Source: Gemmatimonadota bacterium
GTDB taxonomy: Bacteria; Gemmatimonadota; Gemmatimonadetes; Longimicrobiales; Gaopeijiaceae
Assembly (NCBI GenBank): GCA_009692205.1
Contig: SHZR01000018.1
Coordinates: 1-56,299, forward strand
DNA: 56,299 nt
Reading direction: 5' to 3'
The stretch's first letter is position 1, and each line of letters begins with the position of its first letter. Below are positions 36,916 to 45,891 of the stretch, one piece after another. Below the pieces are notes generated by a model. The model was not told where the DNA came from. It did no database searches and was given only the letters and a program-made list of their open reading frames with translations. The translations under genes were made by a program, and so were the position numbers.

Positions 36916-39900
36916 CTAGCTGACACCCGTCGTTCCAGCCTCGCGCCCATGGCGTCCTCCCGAGCCCCACCGGTAGAAAAGCGCCGGCAGCACGACCATG
37001 TTCAGCGCCACGGAGGTCAGGAGCCCACCCAAGACCACGATCGCCATCGGTCGCTGGATCTCGTTTCCCGCCTCTCCGGCCGCCAGCGCCAGGGGCAGGA
37101 GCGCGAGCCCTGCCGTGAGCGCGGTCATCATCACGGGATTCAGTCGCTCCATCGATCCGCGGACCACGGCCGTGCGTAGGTCCGCTCCCTCCACCTCGAG
37201 CAGGTGGTTGTAGTGGCTCACCATGAGGATGCCGTTCCTGACGGCGATCCCGAAGAGCGTGATGAACCCGACCAAGGTGGCGACGTTGAGCACGCCGCCG
37301 GTGAGCAACACCGCGAACACACCGCCGACGAGCGCCAGCGGAAGGTTCACCATCACGAGGAGGGCCTGCCGTAGGGAGGCGAACTCCATGAACAGCAGCA
37401 GGAAAATCGCCGACAGGGACAGGAGCGACAGGAGCCCGATGGTGCGCGTCGCTTCGGCCGCGGACTCGAACTGTCCGCCGTACTGAACGTAGTAGCCGGA
37501 CGGTAAGGTGACCGATTGGCCCACGCGCTCCCGGATATCCTCGACCACGCTCCCGACGTCACGTCCGGCCACGTTGGCCTGGACCACGAGCTTGCGCTGC
37601 ACGTCCTCGCGGGTGATGGAGTTCGGGCCCATGTCGTAGCGGACGTCCGCCAGGGTGGCCAGCGGTACCTGCGCACCGACGGGAGTATCGATGCGCGCCT
37701 GGCGCACGGATTCGAGCGTCCCGCGGACCGAGGGATCGAAGCGCACGACCAGGGCGAACGCTCGCTGTTCCTCGAGGACCTGGGAGACCGTCTCGCCGGC
37801 GAAGGCCACGTCGATGGCCTCGGCGAGGTAGGCAGGCGTGACTCCGAAGCGCGCCATAGCGCCGCGATTCATCGTGACGTGGACCTGCGGCACGTCGGCC
37901 TGCTGCTCCGAAGCGACGTCGACCGTTCCCTCTACGCCGAGCGTCACCTGCTCGATCTCGCTCCCGAGTCGTCGAAGCTCCATCAAGTCGGGTCCGAAGA
38001 CGTCGATGGCGATGCTCGCGCGGGTACCGGACAGCATGTGGTCGATCCGGTGACCGATGGGCTGCCCGATCGTGATCTGGGTTCCCGGCACGGCGGTGAG
38101 GGCCGCGCGCAGGTCGGCGAGGACCGTCTCGTAGTCATGCCCGTCCAGGTCCAGGCGGACGTCGAGCTCGGCGGCGTTCACGCCCTGGGCGTGCTCGTCC
38201 AGCTCCGCGCGTCCCGTGCGCCGTGCCGTCTCCACCACGGCAGCGTGCGCCAGCAGGATCTCCTCGACCCGACGTCCGATCGCGTCCGACTCGTCCAACG
38301 AGGTGCCCGGAACGGTGAGGACGCTCACGACGAGCGTGCCTTCCTGGAACTCGGGCAAGAACGCTCTGCCGAGGAAGGGGAACGTGCCAGCGGCCGCGAC
38401 GACGAGCGCCACCGCTCCGGCGAGGACCGGAACGGGTCGGGCCAGCACGGCCTCGAGAGTGGGAGCGTACAGGCGCTTGAGCGTCCGGCTGACCCAGCTC
38501 TCAGTCTCGGTCTCGAGCGCCTTGGACTGGGGGAGCAGGTAGGTCGCGAGCGCCGGAGTCACGGTCAGTGCCACGACCAAGGAGGCGAGGATCGACACGA
38601 TATACGCGATCCCGAGGGGCCGGAGCATGCGACCCTCGACGCCCGACAGAAAGAAGATCGGGACGAACACGACCACGATGATGAGCGTCGCGTTGATGAT
38701 GCTGGCTCGAATCTCCTTGGATGCCTCGAACACGACCTCGTGCGCAGGGCGCTGCTCCGAGGGGGGTAGGTGGCGATTCTGGCGGAGTCGGCGAAAGACG
38801 TTCTCCACGTCGATCACGGCGTCGTCGACCAACGCTCCAATGGCGATCGCCATGCCGCCAAGAGTCATCGTGTTGATGGTGATGCCCAGGAGCCTCAGCG
38901 CGAACACCGCGGTGACCAGGGACAGCGGGATCGCCACGACCGAAATGAACGTGGTGCGCCCGCTCCACAAGAAGAGGAACAGGATCACGATCACGAGCAC
39001 GGCTCCGTCCCGCAGCGCGGCCAGCACGTTGTTCACCGCCGCCTCGATGAAGCTGGCCTGCCGGAAGATGCCCGGATTGATCGCCATTCCGGGCGGCAGA
39101 TCCGCCGCGATGTCGGACAGCTCGGCGTCGATGCGCTCGGTGAGCTCGAGCGTGTTCGTGTCGGGCTGCTTCTGGATCGTCAGGATGACCGCCCGGGACG
39201 CGTTCGCCGAGCCCTCGCCGAGGCGCGCGGCGGCACCGATGCGGACGTCCGCGACGTCGCCGAGCGTGACCGGGGTCCGATCATGCACGGCCACCACCGT
39301 GGCAGCGATGTCGTCCAAGCTCCGCACGCGTCCCGTGCCGCGGATGAGGTACTCCTGGCCGCGCTCCATGAACACGCCGCCCGAGGCGTTGACGTTGGAG
39401 CCGGCGGCCGCTTCGACGACGTCGTGCAGAGTCACGTCGTAGGCGGCCAGGCGCGTCGGGTCGACGAGGACCTGGTACTGCTTCACCTCGCCGCCGAGGG
39501 GAATGACCTGGGCCACACCCGGCACGGCCAAGAGTCGCCGGCGCACGGTCCAGTCGGCGACCGCGCGCATCTCCTCTGGGGAGACGTCCTCGGTCCCCGT
39601 GATCGCCACGAGCATGATCTCGCCCATGATCGACGTGATTGGGGCCAGCACCGGCGGGCCCGTTCCCACGGGAAGGGACGCCTGCACGAGCTGGAGCTTC
39701 TCGTTGACGATTTGGCGAGCGCGGAAAACGTCGGTGCCCCAGTCGAACTCGACCCAGACGATGCTGATCCCCTGCGTGGTCGAGGAGCGGACTCGGCGCA
39801 CGCCCGTCGCCCCGTTCACCGCCGTCTCCACGGGGAACGTGACCAGCGTCTCGACTTCCTCGGGCGCCATGCCGTGGGCTTCCGTCAGGACCGTGACGGT

Positions 39901-40035
39901 GGGGGCCGTGAGGTCGGGGAACACGTCCACGGGCATGCGTAGGGCCGTGACGGTCCCCGCCACGAGCAGGACGGTGGCCGCCGCGAGGACCAACAGTCGG
40001 TTCCCGATGGACCAGCGGATCAAATGGTCGAGCAC
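36916..40035 (-). CDS. Heavy-metal efflux RND pump (CusA/CzcA family)
   Basis: A 1039-residue RND transporter with 12 helices and two large periplasmic loops. It starts 'MLDHLIRWSIGNRLLVLAAA', and the helix 4 motif reads 'GGMAIAIGALVDDAVIDVEN', with the acidic pair of heavy-metal RND pumps. The second half contains 'GRAFLPEFQEGTLVVSV', 'IDVFGPDLMELRRLGSEI' and 'VGFITLFGIAVRNGILMVSH', all HME-type. It exports Cu+/Ag+ or divalent metals using the proton gradient, as a trimer with the adaptor and TolC partner coded just upstream. The gap to cusB is nine bases. Metal choice cannot be settled, but CopB and His-rich neighbours favour copper. Confidence 0.93.
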   Translation of the reverse strand: MLDHLIRWSIGNRLLVLAAATVLLVAGTVTALRMPVDVFPDLTAPTVTVLTEAHGMAPEEVETLVTFPVETAVNGATGVRRVRSSTTQGISIVWVEFDWGTDVFRARQIVNEKLQLVQASLPVGTGPPVLAPITSIMGEIMLVAITGTEDVSPEEMRAVADWTVRRRLLAVPGVAQVIPLGGEVKQYQVLVDPTRLAAYDVTLHDVVEAAAGSNVNASGGVFMERGQEYLIRGTGRVRSLDDIAATVVAVHDRTPVTLGDVADVRIGAAARLGEGSANASRAVILTIQKQPDTNTLELTERIDAELSDIAADLPPGMAINPGIFRQASFIEAAVNNVLAALRDGAVLVIVILFLFLWSGRTTFISVVAIPLSLVTAVFALRLLGITINTMTLGGMAIAIGALVDDAVIDVENVFRRLRQNRHLPPSEQRPAHEVVFEASKEIRASIINATLIIVVVFVPIFFLSGVEGRMLRPLGIAYIVSILASLVVALTVTPALATYLLPQSKALETETESWVSRTLKRLYAPTLEAVLARPVPVLAGAVALVVAAAGTFPFLGRAFLPEFQEGTLVVSVLTVPGTSLDESDAIGRRVEEILLAHAAVVETARRTGRAELDEHAQGVNAAELDVRLDLDGHDYETVLADLRAALTAVPGTQITIGQPIGHRIDHMLSGTRASIAIDVFGPDLMELRRLGSEIEQVTLGVEGTVDVASEQQADVPQVHVTMNRGAMARFGVTPAYLAEAIDVAFAGETVSQVLEEQRAFALVVRFDPSVRGTLESVRQARIDTPVGAQVPLATLADVRYDMGPNSITREDVQRKLVVQANVAGRDVGSVVEDIRERVGQSVTLPSGYYVQYGGQFESAAEATRTIGLLSLLSLSAIFLLLFMEFASLRQALLVMVNLPLALVGGVFAVLLTGGVLNVATLVGFITLFGIAVRNGILMVSHYNHLLEVEGADLRTAVVRGSMERLNPVMMTALTAGLALLPLALAAGEAGNEIQRPMAIVVLGGLLTSVALNMVVLPALFYRWGSGGRHGREAGTTGVS

Positions 40036-40044
40036 GGCTTCCTC

Positions 40045-41568
40045 CTAGTGGGCGTGACCGCCGGCGAACTCGTTCCCCGACATGGAGGCCAGTCGCACCT
40101 GATACGCCCCCGTGACGACCACCATCTCCCCTCCCTGAATGCCCTCCCGCACGATCACCTGCACCCCATCACTCGGGCCCAGCGTCAGAACGCGCCGCGC
40201 AAACGTCTCCCCTCCCGCCTGCACATAGGCTACGGGCGTGCCGTTGTCGTCGAGCACGGCAGACTCAGGGATCGCCACGCCCCTCTCGACTCCGCTCACC
40301 GGCACCACGGCGTTGGCGAGCTGCCCGAACGTGAACCGGCTACCTGTCCCCGCCACTTGGTAGACCACCGGGACCGTACGCGTGCGGGGATCCATGACCG
40401 TGCCGACCGACAGCAACCGCGTGGTCTCGTAGACCTCGGCAGAGCCCTCGAGGGTGAACCGAGCCGGACGAGCCTCCAGCGCGGTCGCTTGAGCCGCCGC
40501 CAACTGCACGCGCAGCCACGCCACCGAGGGATCCACGACGGTAAAGAGCGTCGTACCCGCGGCCACGCGTCCTCCCGGAACGAAGTCCCGGTGCGCGATC
40601 ACTCCGGTGATGGGCGCTCGCAGGCGGAGGAGAAAGTCCCCGGCCACAGCGCCGCCCATGGCGCCGAGCTCCGCCCGGGCGATATCCAGGTCGTGACGGG
40701 CTTCGTCGAGGCGTCGACGAGCGATCGCGCCCACCTCTGCGAGCCGTTCGAGCCGCGCCACCTCTCGCTCGAGACGCTCCACCCGGCCCCGCGACTCGGC
40801 GAAGCCGCCCTCCTGGGTGGTCGGGGCGAGCACCGCCACTACGTCACCCTGCTGAACGTGGGTCCCCACAGACGGCGCGTTGCGGTTGGCATCCGCGGGA
40901 GCGATCCCGTCCACGGGGGCGCTCACCTGGAACAGCGAGCCGTCGGGCGGCACGACCTCGGCCGGCGCCAGGACCGTGCGCTGCACGTCCTGCTCCGCCG
41001 CCGCAGCGACGTCGAATGGGATGACCCACTGCTGTTCCTTCAGGAATGCAATTCCCGCCGCCCCACCTTCCCCCGCGCCTTCGCGCGGCGCCAAGTCCAG
41101 GAACTCGTAGACCGTGACCGAGGGCAGCGCGTGCCGCCCGGTTACCTGTGGGCTCGTGAGCGCGAACTCCACCTCGTAGGTGCCCGCGCGCTGAATCACG
41201 GGGTCGAGCAGGAAGATGCCGTCCCTCGCCGGTGCCTCGAGCGTGAACGTCTCCGGCGTGCCTGCCTCGCCGGCGAGAGGCGTGAACCGCACCGTGAGCA
41301 CACCCGAGCGGATCGGCTTGAAGTCCGTCCGGTCCGTGAGGTGGATCGCCCAGTTGCCGGTTGCAGAGCCGGCCACAGGATGCGGGTACTCGAGAAAGAG
41401 CTCGGTGGAGTCGCTCCACTGGGTCACGACCACGGCGGCGATCCCGGGGGCCGCGGTCTCGACGGATGCGTCGGCACACGCTGCCACGGAGAGCGCGAGC
41501 AGGGGGATCATGCGCAGCCGATTGGCAGGCCGCGCGCTGGAGGTCCTTCTCGTCGTTGTCGGTCTCAT
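40045..41568 (-). CDS. RND efflux periplasmic adaptor (CusB-like), lipoprotein
   Basis: A 507-residue adaptor with lipobox 'LSVAAC' (Cys31). After an N-terminal beta domain (about 40-170), it has the lipoyl halves 'SAPVDGIAPADANRNAPSVG' and 'LRLRAPITGVIAHRDFVPGG' around a coiled-coil hairpin ('RVERLEREVARLERLAEVGA', 'RRRLDEARHDLDIARAELG'), and the beta-barrel and membrane-proximal domains to 'GAYQVRLASMSGNEFAGGHAH'. The final 'GHAH' could bind metal. It bridges the RND pump and TolC. Its ATG overlaps the tolC-like stop by four bases. Confidence 0.92.
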   Translation of the reverse strand: MRPTTTRRTSSARPANRLRMIPLLALSVAACADASVETAAPGIAAVVVTQWSDSTELFLEYPHPVAGSATGNWAIHLTDRTDFKPIRSGVLTVRFTPLAGEAGTPETFTLEAPARDGIFLLDPVIQRAGTYEVEFALTSPQVTGRHALPSVTVYEFLDLAPREGAGEGGAAGIAFLKEQQWVIPFDVAAAAEQDVQRTVLAPAEVVPPDGSLFQVSAPVDGIAPADANRNAPSVGTHVQQGDVVAVLAPTTQEGGFAESRGRVERLEREVARLERLAEVGAIARRRLDEARHDLDIARAELGAMGGAVAGDFLLRLRAPITGVIAHRDFVPGGRVAAGTTLFTVVDPSVAWLRVQLAAAQATALEARPARFTLEGSAEVYETTRLLSVGTVMDPRTRTVPVVYQVAGTGSRFTFGQLANAVVPVSGVERGVAIPESAVLDDNGTPVAYVQAGGETFARRVLTLGPSDGVQVIVREGIQGGEMVVVTGAYQVRLASMSGNEFAGGHAH

Positions 41569-42824
41569 TGTCCGTCCTCCGTCGAGGGGGCACCGGCGAA
41601 GCCGCCGACGGCCCGCTCAAGGTCGAAGTGCGCGATCCACAGTTGGGCCAGCAGGTGGGCCTCCGCAGTACGTGCTTGGTGCAGCGCCTCCGCCGCGTCG
41701 AGCAGCTCCACGAGCTCCATGTCGCCTGCGTCATAGGCCACCAGGGCGATCTCTAGCAGGTCTGCCGTATCGCCGATCGCGTCGTCGGTGAGGAGCGCGG
41801 CGCGGCGTCGCAGAGCCGCGTACGCATCCGTCGCTCGGAGGACGTCGTTCTGCAGCTGACGCTCTGTCAGCGTGAGGCGCTCCTGCGCTCCCCGAGCACC
41901 TGCGTCGGCGGCGTCCACGGCGCCTGCGTTCCGGTCGAAGATTGGGAAGGGAACCGACAGTCCTAGGAAGGCTCCGCGTAGGCCGTCGGACTGGCGCTTC
42001 AGGCCACCCGTGGCGGTCACGACGGGTATCCGTTCCGCGCGGGCGAACCGGGCCTGCGCTTCCTGCGCCTCGAAGTCGGCTCGAGCGGCCACGAGCTCCG
42101 GTCGCCGCTCGATCACGGTGAGTTGGAGTCCCTCCGCGAGCAGGTCAGGGGGTGTGTCCGTCGGTAACGGCTCCGCGGCCAAGCGAAGGGCGTCGTCCTC
42201 GGGCGCGACCACAAGCGCGAGCGCTCGCTGGGTGGCTGCCACGTCCAGGTCGGCGTCCAGCAGCAGCGTCTCGTAGCGAGCGCGCTCCACCCGAATTCTG
42301 CGGAGGGCGTAGAGCGAGATATCGCCGGCCTCATACCGCTCGGTCGCGCTGCGCGCCGCCTCTCGGAAGACATCTGCCACGCGCTCCGTGACGTCGAAGC
42401 TCTCTTGGGCGAGGGCCGCTTCCAGAAACGCTTCCTTGACCTCGAAGGCGAGGCGGGCGCTGTCGGCGTGGACGAGCGCGCGTGCGGCCTCCCACCTCAG
42501 CGCGCCCGCGTCCGCTCGGGCTCCCCGCGTACCCGAGATCTCCAGACGCTGACTCACGGTGAGGTACGTCTCGGAATAGGCGCGCCCCCCTCCCGAAAGC
42601 GGCTCGTGGGTCGCCATGAGGGAGGGATTGGCGAACGCGCCCGCTTGTCGCGCGAGCCCCGCGGCCTCGTCGGACCTGGCCCGGGCCGCACGCAGCTCGA
42701 GGCTGTTCGCAGCAAACATGCGCAGGGCCTCGTCGAGGCTCACGACAGGGGCTTCCTGTGCAACCAAGGGCGACGACGCCAAGGCGGCCACGAGGCCCCA
42801 CAGCACAACTGGATGATTGATCAC
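41565..42824 (-). CDS. TolC-family outer membrane efflux channel
   Basis: GTG at 42824, seven bases after GGAGA, gives a 419-residue protein with a signal peptide ending 'ALASSPLVAQ'. Two repeats of the OEP type are visible: 'VSLDEALRMFAANSLELRAA' and 'ARAEADFEAQ'-like 'AARADFEAQEAQARFARAE', with long amphipathic helices. 'GLSVPFPIFDRNAGAVDAA' is the conserved strand-turn in CzcC/CusC-type proteins. It forms the outer membrane exit of the RND pump coded downstream. GTG 42851 is an alternative start. Confidence 0.9.
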   Translation of the reverse strand: MINHPVVLWGLVAALASSPLVAQEAPVVSLDEALRMFAANSLELRAARARSDEAAGLARQAGAFANPSLMATHEPLSGGGRAYSETYLTVSQRLEISGTRGARADAGALRWEAARALVHADSARLAFEVKEAFLEAALAQESFDVTERVADVFREAARSATERYEAGDISLYALRRIRVERARYETLLLDADLDVAATQRALALVVAPEDDALRLAAEPLPTDTPPDLLAEGLQLTVIERRPELVAARADFEAQEAQARFARAERIPVVTATGGLKRQSDGLRGAFLGLSVPFPIFDRNAGAVDAADAGARGAQERLTLTERQLQNDVLRATDAYAALRRRAALLTDDAIGDTADLLEIALVAYDAGDMELVELLDAAEALHQARTAEAHLLAQLWIAHFDLERAVGGFAGAPSTEDGQ

Positions 42825-42926
42825 GAGGGCGTCTCCGGACGCACTTGCCACGGCCGCCGCGATGCGGCGACCGGGCAGGGGTTCAGGAAATGGAGGGGGA
42901 GGCGCAGCCGCGATTGCGGCTGGCCT

Positions 42927-43262
42927 TCAGACGGAGACGGGAGGGGCGCGCGGCTGGTCTGTGGGCGGAGGTCGACCCCGGATCACGGGTTGCCGTACGG
43001 GACGGAACGTGACCTCCGTTGTGGAGAGGTCGTCCCCCAGGTACAGCGTGGGCGCAGACGGCAGCGCCGCGACGCTCATCTCGGAGGTGAGGCGATCAGA
43101 CTGGTCGACGAGTTGGACGCCGTGGCCGTGGTGCCCCGCGTCAGCGAGCACCGGATGGAGGTCGGCTTCCCCATGATGATGCGACGGGACGCCACTCGTC
43201 AGCGCGCCGATGAGGACGGCGAGCAAGAGGGCCTGAAGCCGGATGAGGGGTCTCGGACGCAT
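42927..43262 (-). CDS. Secreted His-rich small protein heading the metal-efflux operon
   Basis: A 111-residue protein with a signal peptide ('RLQALLLAVLIGALTSG') and a His cluster 'SHHHGEADLHPV' then 'AGHHGHG', followed by a Pro/Arg-rich tail 'GRPPPTDQPRAPPVSV'. Similar short His-containing exported proteins are common before tolC-cusBA operons and may bind metal in the periplasm. The role is inferred from composition and position. There is no ribosome site; the predicted transcript starts within a few bases of the ATG. Confidence 0.7.
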   Translation of the reverse strand: MRPRPLIRLQALLLAVLIGALTSGVPSHHHGEADLHPVLADAGHHGHGVQLVDQSDRLTSEMSVAALPSAPTLYLGDDLSTTEVTFRPVRQPVIRGRPPPTDQPRAPPVSV

Positions 43263-43270
43263 CGTAACAA

Positions 43271-43299
43271 AATATGGTCGCCTGAATCGGACCCGTCAA
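43271..43299 (-). promoter_or_regulatory. Promoter of the minus-strand metal operon
   Basis: Read on the minus strand: -35 TTGACG (43294-43299), 17-bp spacer, -10 CATATT (43271-43276). Transcription would begin almost at the ATG (43262). An alternative -10 TATTTT at 19-bp spacing, with GGTC/GACC half sites inside the spacer, would be the layout used by MerR/CueR-type activators. No MerR gene is in the window. Confidence 0.5.
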
Positions 43300-43401
43300 A
43301 TTCGCGAGGCGGTCAGCCCCGCTCGGGATCGGGGCCAAAGTCCTGATCATGTTAGAGTAGGTCGCGTGCCGCCTACGGCAACAACTGAAGGGAGACCACC
43401 C

Positions 43402-45042
43402 ATGAAGGTCCTCGACGAGTCAGGGAAGGGTGTGGCGGCCGGGTCGAAGCTCGATCTCGCGAGTCTGGGTCTGCCCGTGGCCGGACGCCGCGGCACGCTC
43501 GTCGTCTTCTGGAAGCGACAATGACAGGGATGCCGGCAGGAGGCTCCTGTCATACGCAGTGTCTTCGAGCGCTTCAGGGAGAAGGGCCTCGAGGTCGTGT
43601 ACGTCGGCCCGTTCGAGACCACCGAGTCGTGCGACGAGTGGAAGAGGGAGTACGACCTGGCGTTCCCGGTCGTTCCGGACGCGGACGGTGCGCTCTTCCG
43701 GAGGCTCACCAGCGGCTGGGTGCCTTGGAGCATTCTTGTGGCGCCCGACGGAGAAGTCGTCTTCTCCGAGAACGAGTTCGACGAGGCGGGCTTTGGCGCG
43801 GCGATTTCCCAACTTCTCGCCAAGCAGACCGGGGTCGCACCGACAGCTACTGAGAGCACCCAGCGGACGCCGGCGGCTCGCCGAGCCTCCAAGGCGGCGA
43901 CCGTCGTCATCTTGGGCGGTGGCGTCGGCGGCATCGTGGCGGCGCACAATTTGCGCGCGAGCCTGGGTGAGGAACACCGGATCTTCGTCATCGATCGTTC
44001 ACCCGATCACCTGTTCCAGTCCTCCCTGCTCTGGCTCATGGTCGGAGACCGGCGTGAGCATCAGATCCGGAGACCCCTGGAGCGACTGACACGCCGTGGA
44101 ATCGAGTTCGTGCACGACGAAGTGGTGGAGATCGACCTAGAGCGCAGGCTCGTGCGGACGCGCGCGCGCACCCTCGACTTCGACTACCTGATCGTCGCGC
44201 TCGGCGCCCGCACCGTGCCCGAGTCGATCGAGGGGTTCGGCGAGATGGCCCACGATCTCTACAGTCTCGAGGGGAGCCGCGGCATCAAGAACGCGCTGGA
44301 CGCATTCACCGGCGGAAAGGTGGGCGTCCTAGTCACGTCCATGCCCTTCAAGTGCCCGGCGGCTCCGTACGAGGCCGCGTTCCTGGTGGAGTCGTTTCTT
44401 CGGGCCAAGGGCGTGCGAGACCGCTCGGAGATCCACGTGTATACGCCCGAGCATCAGCCTATGCCGGTGGCGCCCGCTGCCTTGGGTGCGTCGATCGTGG
44501 AGATGCTCAGCGCCCGCGGCATTCAGTACCACCCTCTCTTCACCTTCCAGAAGATGCGCCCCGAGACGCGGGAGATCGTCGCGGCCGACGGACATGCCGA
44601 GAAGGTGGATCTCCTGATCGCGGTCCCGCCCCACCAGGCACCGGAGGTCGTGCGGTCGTCCGGACTTCTCGGCGTGTCCGGCTGGATCCCGGTCGACCCG
44701 GGCACGCTGCGCACGGAGCACGAGGGTGTGTTCGCGATCGGCGACGTCTCGACGGTCAGGCTGCCCAGCGGTAAGTCGCTGCCGAAGGCCGGCGTGTTCG
44801 CGCACAACCAGGCCGTGGTGGTCGCGCGGCAGATCGCGGACGAGATCCGGGGGCGGAGAGACGGAGCCAGGTTCGACGGCGGAGGGTACTGCTGGATCGA
44901 GCTCGGGGATGGCCGGGCGGGCTTCGCCGGTGGCAACTTCTACCACGACCCCGAACCCCGGCTGCGAGTTGCCCGACCCGGCCGCGCCTGGCACTGGGGA
45001 AAGGTGGCCTTCGAGAAGTGGTGGCTGCGACGCTGGTTCTGA
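43402..45042 (+). CDS. Selenoprotein: thioredoxin-fold (UxxC) domain fused to SQR-like FAD/NAD(P) oxidoreductase
   Basis: ATG at 43402 follows GGAG at seven bases. The frame has one internal TGA (43522-43524, codon 41) and otherwise runs open to 45042: 546 residues if TGA is read as selenocysteine. Around it the protein reads 'TLVVFWKRQ-U-QGCRQEAPV', which lines up with the TlpA/redoxin active site 'FWxxWCxxCRxExP', TGA falling on the first Cys (U41, C44). The cis-Pro loop is 'GWVPWSILVAPDG' (P108). Residues about 165-546 are a pyridine nucleotide-disulfide/SQR-like flavoprotein: 'VVILGGGVGGIVAAHNL' (FAD), Cys318 in 'MPFKCPAAPYE', and 'EGVFAIGDVSTVRL'. The flavin probably exchanges electrons with the U-C pair in cis. 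A SECIS-like stem-loop follows the TGA. A downstream methyltransferase also has an in-frame TGA. Divergent from the metal operon. Confidence 0.85.
43522..43552 (+). promoter_or_regulatory. Candidate bacterial SECIS element 1
   Basis: After the TGA (43522-43524), GGCAGG (43535-43540) pairs with CCTGTC (43546-43551), including one G-U, around the loop AGGCT. The apical loop starts 16 nt after the TGA, is 5 nt long and has G at its second position, as in the published bacterial SECIS model. The loop is close to the AGGUCU loop of E. coli fdhF. An alternative fold pairs TGACAGG itself with CCTGTCA (43546-43552). Confidence 0.7.
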
Positions 45043-45072
45043 CACGATGGTCGACAACGGAGAAGGGGAGCG

Positions 45073-45879
45073 ATGAGTGAGCCCATGATTCCCGCGGCTG
45101 ATGCGCAGGCCTCGCTCGAGGCGGCGCTCAAAGGCGAGATCCTCAGGATGTACGAGGAGGTCGCCGAGCAACCCAACGGAGACTTCCACTTCTTCCATGG
45201 CCGCGCCGCAGCCGAGCTGTTCGACTACGATCCCGAGCTTCTGGACCGGGCCCCGCCGAGTGCGGTCGCCTCGTTCGCCGGTGTGGGAAACCCGCATCTG
45301 CGCAGCGAGCTCAAGCCGGGCGAGACCGTGCTCGACCTCGGGAGCGGGGCGGGACTGGACGGGATCATCGCCTCTTGGCAGGTCGGGCCCACCGGGACCG
45401 TCATCGGCGTCGACCTCAATCCCGCGATGTGCATGCGCGCGAAGGCCAACGCGGGCGCATCCGGGACCCAGCTCGAGTGCAGAGAGGGGCGGATGGAAGA
45501 TCTACCGCTCGACGATGAATCGGTCGACGTGGTGATCTCGAACGGCGTCATCAACCTGTCGTTCCAGAAGCGGAAGGTCGTCCGCGAGCTCTTCCGCGTC
45601 CTCAAGCCCGGCGGACGCATCGCCGTCACGGACATCGTCAGCGCGAAGCAGCTGTCGCAGAGCATCGTCAACGACCCCAAGCTCTGGGCGTCTTGAATCG
45701 GAGGCGCTCTCCCGGAGGGAGAGTTGTTCACGCTGCTGGAAGAGGCGGGCTTCAAGCGCGTGAAGTCGGTGGTCGTTCCGCGGTTCCGCTTCCGGCGTCA
45801 GTCGACCCAGAACGCCGCGGAGGCCTACGGAGTGAAGGCCGTGCTGATGACCGCCACACGCCCTGAGGCGCTCATTTGA
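45073..45879 (+). CDS. Selenoprotein: ArsM-like SAM-dependent methyltransferase
   Basis: ATG at 45073, 30 bases after the flavoprotein gene, with GGAG upstream. The frame contains one TGA (45694-45696, codon 208) and ends at TGA 45877-45879, giving 268 residues with Sec. The Rossmann core has 'VLDLGSGAGLDGIIA', 'VIGVDLNPAMC', 'EGRMEDLPLDDESVDVVISN' and 'LFRVLKPGGRIAVTDIVS'. The stop interrupts 'DPKLWAS-U-IGGALPEGELF', the place where arsenite methyltransferases have 'W.(G/S)C(I/L).GAL', so TGA replaces the conserved catalytic Cys. Other ArsM cysteines are not kept: 'SNCVINLS' is 'SNGVINLS' (G158) and 'GCGNP' is 'GVGNP'. The substrate may therefore not be arsenite. A perfect SECIS-like hairpin follows. 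Without recoding, the product would stop at 207 residues. Confidence 0.85.
45694..45724 (+). promoter_or_regulatory. Candidate bacterial SECIS element 2
   Basis: After the TGA (45694-45696), CTCTCCC (45707-45713) pairs perfectly with GGGAGAG (45717-45723) around the loop GGA; a further G-U pair extends it. The loop starts 17 nt after the TGA, and its first base is G. Spacing and loop match the bacterial SECIS model and parallel element 1. Confidence 0.72.
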
Positions 45880-45891
45880 GCCTGCGACCGC

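Noticed and set aside
45877-45879. Final TGA of the methyltransferase as a further selenocysteine
   Set aside because: The protein already has the full family length there and no conserved Cys is expected; no clear hairpin at SECIS distance was seen.
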